This document shows positions 62,538 to 64,000 of a DNA stretch of 64,000 bases, piece by piece. Made by a program: the position numbers and the translations under genes. The DNA is from Halococcus saccharolyticus DSM 5350. GTDB taxonomy: Archaea > Halobacteriota > Halobacteria > Halobacteriales > Halococcaceae. Below the pieces are notes generated by a model. The model was not told the origin of the DNA. It saw only the letters and a program-made list of their open reading frames with translations, and ran no database searches. Location of the stretch: contig NZ_AOMD01000030.1 in NCBI RefSeq assembly GCF_000336915.1, positions 328,357-392,356 on the forward strand. The letters run 5' to 3'. Each line of letters starts with the position of its first letter. The first letter of the stretch is position 1.

Positions 62538-63194
62538 ATGACCATCAGGGCGGTCGCGTTCGATCTCGACTACACCCTCGCTGTCCCCGAACGCGATCGC
62601 CAGACGCTGCTCGACGAGGCGAGCGCGGCGGTCGACGGTCCCTGTCTCTCACGCGAGGCGTATCTCGACGCCCACCGGCGACACCTCACCAACCGAACCC
62701 GCGAGCCCATCTTCGACGATCTGCTCGCCGACTGCGATACCGACGCTTCGGCCGCGGCGCTCGCGGACACCTACCGTGAGACGATCGCGAACGCGCTCGT
62801 CCCGGTCGCCGGGGCCGAGGAACTCGTCAGATCACTCCGCCAGGAGTACCGCGTCGGCCTCCTCACCGACGGACCAGTGCGCGCCCAACAGGCCAAGATC
62901 GACGCACTCGGCTGGAACGACCTGTTCGACGCGGTCGTGATCACCGGCGCTCTGGAGGCGGGAAAGCCGGACGACCGTGCGTTCCGGGCCGAACTCGACG
63001 CGCTCGGGACGACCGCCGACGAGACGATCTACGTCGGTGACTCCGCCGAACTCGACATTGCTGGTGCGCGTGCTGCCGGCCTTCGAGCGATTCACGTTCT
63101 CGACGACGGCACGCCGTCGCCGGCAGCCGACGCCACGATCGAACGCGATGCGCTCGCCGAGCAACTGCCGGGAGTCGTCGCGCGATTCAACTGA
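62538..63194 (+). CDS. HAD-family hydrolase
   Basis: This 218-aa phosphatase has nucleophile motif AVAFDLDYTLAVPER, where the usual DxDxT/V is DLDYT. Motif II is VGLLTDGPVRAQQAK, the Lys is in EAGKPDDRAF and motif IV is IYVGDSAELDIAGARAAG. The cap is helical. It resembles haloarchaeal HAD proteins near pyrF; the substrate is not known. The ATG at 62538 was chosen (MTIRAVAFDLD). The end overlaps the convergent DUF2240 gene by 8 bp. Confidence 0.88.
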   Translation: MTIRAVAFDLDYTLAVPERDRQTLLDEASAAVDGPCLSREAYLDAHRRHLTNRTREPIFDDLLADCDTDASAAALADTYRETIANALVPVAGAEELVRSLRQEYRVGLLTDGPVRAQQAKIDALGWNDLFDAVVITGALEAGKPDDRAFRAELDALGTTADETIYVGDSAELDIAGARAAGLRAIHVLDDGTPSPAADATIERDALAEQLPGVVARFN

Positions 63195-63651
63195 GGTCTA
63201 CAGATTCGACGTCGAGATCGTCGAGTGCGCGCTCGGCCGCATCGCTCACGTCGACGCCTCGCCGACGGGCGTACAGCACCGCCGCGGCCTCGACGGTGAC
63301 GCCGAGTGAACTCTGCAACTGATTGATCTCCGCGACTGCCTCGCGCTTCTCGACGCCACTCGCAACCACCGTTTCGATCACTCGCTCGAATGTCGACCGC
63401 TGCTGGAGGAGCTCCTCGCTCGGCACGAACTCTTCGGGGATCGTCACGTCTTCGGGCTCGAACGTCGGCACCAGCCCGTCGTCGGTCCGGTCGAGCAGCC
63501 CCTCACCCACCGCGACGTCGGCGAGCCGGGTGGCCTGTTCCGGCGAGAACCAGTTCCGGTCGAGTGAGAGCGCCACCACGAACTCGCTTTCGGCGAGGCG
63601 GGTCTCACCTCGCCCGACGAACGGTGCGGCAACCGCACTGCGAAGGCTCAC
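63187..63651 (-). CDS. DUF2240 family protein
   Basis: This 154-aa archaeal protein begins MSLRSAVAAPFVGRGETRL. It has a winged-helix-like middle (FSPEQATRLADVAVGEGLLD) and a helical tail (KREAVAEINQLQSSLGVTVE, AAAVLYARRRGVDV). This layout matches the DUF2240 family, of unknown function and possibly nucleic-acid binding. It converges with the HAD gene (8-bp overlap) and is divergent from rps8e, 83 bp away. Confidence 0.8.
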   Translation of the reverse strand: MSLRSAVAAPFVGRGETRLAESEFVVALSLDRNWFSPEQATRLADVAVGEGLLDRTDDGLVPTFEPEDVTIPEEFVPSEELLQQRSTFERVIETVVASGVEKREAVAEINQLQSSLGVTVEAAAVLYARRRGVDVSDAAERALDDLDVESVDLS

Positions 63652-63733
63652 GACGGACCGGCGAGGGGGACTCGCCTAAACCTGACGGTGCGGCATCGAT
63701 CGATTCAAGTAGCACGCTCGTCGGTGTTCGGGT

Positions 63734-64000
63734 ATGAAAGACCACGGACGCTCGGTCCGAAAGCGAACCGGCGGACGACGACGCCCGATCCGCGGCAAGC
63801 GAAAACACGAACTCGGTAGCGAGGCGACCGAGACTCAGGTCGGCGAACAGGCTCTCAAGACTATCGATGCGCGCGGTAACACCGAAAAGGTCCGCGCGAT
63901 CGCGACCGATCGCGCGACCGTCGCAACCGACGGCGGGACCACGAGCGCGACGATCGAGGACGTTGCCGAGAACCCCGCGAACCCGAACTACGTCCGTCGG
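63734..64000 (+). CDS. rps8e: 30S ribosomal protein S8e (partial, runs off the window)
   Basis: This small-subunit protein is shared by archaea and eukaryotes. The first 89 codons are present: MKDHGRSVRKRTGGRRRPIR at the start, then KRKHELGSEATETQVG and ENPANPNYVRR at the window edge. The basic N-terminus and conserved GGRRRP/KRKHELG motifs are diagnostic. The frame is open to base 64000, so about 30-40 residues are missing. Confidence 0.95.
   Translation, partial: MKDHGRSVRKRTGGRRRPIRGKRKHELGSEATETQVGEQALKTIDARGNTEKVRAIATDRATVATDGGTTSATIEDVAENPANPNYVRR

Noticed and set aside
1-64000. CRISPR arrays, complete insertion sequences, rRNA genes, replication origins
   Set aside because: No regularly spaced repeats, transposase gene, rRNA sequence or Orc1/Cdc6 gene with origin repeats was seen in the window.

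Overview
The window is a chromosomal stretch of a haloarchaeon (class Halobacteria). The evidence is the split RNA polymerase subunits B'' and B' downstream of subunit H, strongly acidic proteins, twin-arginine signals on almost every exported protein, the trpDFEG gene order, type II GAPDH, eukaryote-like ribosomal proteins L10e and S8e, methenyl-tetrahydromethanopterin cyclohydrolase, and an elongator tRNA-Met with a bulge-helix-bulge intron. The genus cannot be fixed from this alone. The first 20 bases are a Tn5/Nextera adapter end fused to rpoB1, so the left edge is an assembly end, not a biological junction.

Layout. 0-3.3 kb: rpoH-rpoB2-rpoB1 (leftward, rpoB1 cut) and tRNA-Asp. 3.5-5.7 kb: a large Tat-exported beta-helix surface protein with a Ser/Asp linker. 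6-15.5 kb: housekeeping genes (two isoaspartyl methyltransferase paralogues, a zinc-finger protein, alcohol dehydrogenase, aminopeptidase, GAPDH, Hsp20, ATP-grasp ligase, L10e, glutathionyl-hydroquinone-reductase-like protein, CBS protein). 15.5-28.6 kb: small proteins, a MATE exporter, a complete thiamine ABC importer (ThiB-ThiP-ThiQ), the haloarchaeal RNA polymerase 'epsilon' protein, a copper P-type ATPase with a SafE-like partner, a ParB-like protein and a DAO-family flavoprotein.

28.6-34.8 kb is a lower-GC, gene-poor accessory stretch ending at the 3' end of tRNA-Phe. It holds a Tat-exported M14 carboxypeptidase, a small secreted protein with a carboxypeptidase-regulatory-like fold, and a full-length but dead copy of the Oxa1/EMC3-type membrane insertase (DUF106) with three in-frame amber codons and one frameshift. 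Both tRNA-Phe and tRNA-Val carry a degraded copy of their own 3' end about 125-135 bp downstream, which looks like old integration scars.

35-39.3 kb: a tight three-gene operon of a siderophore-type binding lipoprotein and two thioredoxin-reductase-like flavoproteins that lack the NADPH domain, behind a DtxR/IdeR-type palindrome, then a HEAT-repeat protein. This is the best candidate for an under-described system, possibly iron capture coupled to reductive release. 39.6-47.3 kb: tRNA-Val, trpDFEG with a possible operator, and the B12-dependent ribonucleotide reductase. 47.3-64 kb: a membrane-anchored sulfite-oxidase-family enzyme, small zinc proteins, a TVP38-type membrane protein, intron-containing tRNA-Met, a repeat lipoprotein, a flavoprotein, a thiamine-binding MTH1187 protein, mch, HAD phosphatases, a GTPBP1-like GTPase, a J-domain membrane protein, a PadR-type regulator, pyrF, a DUF2240 protein and the start of rps8e.
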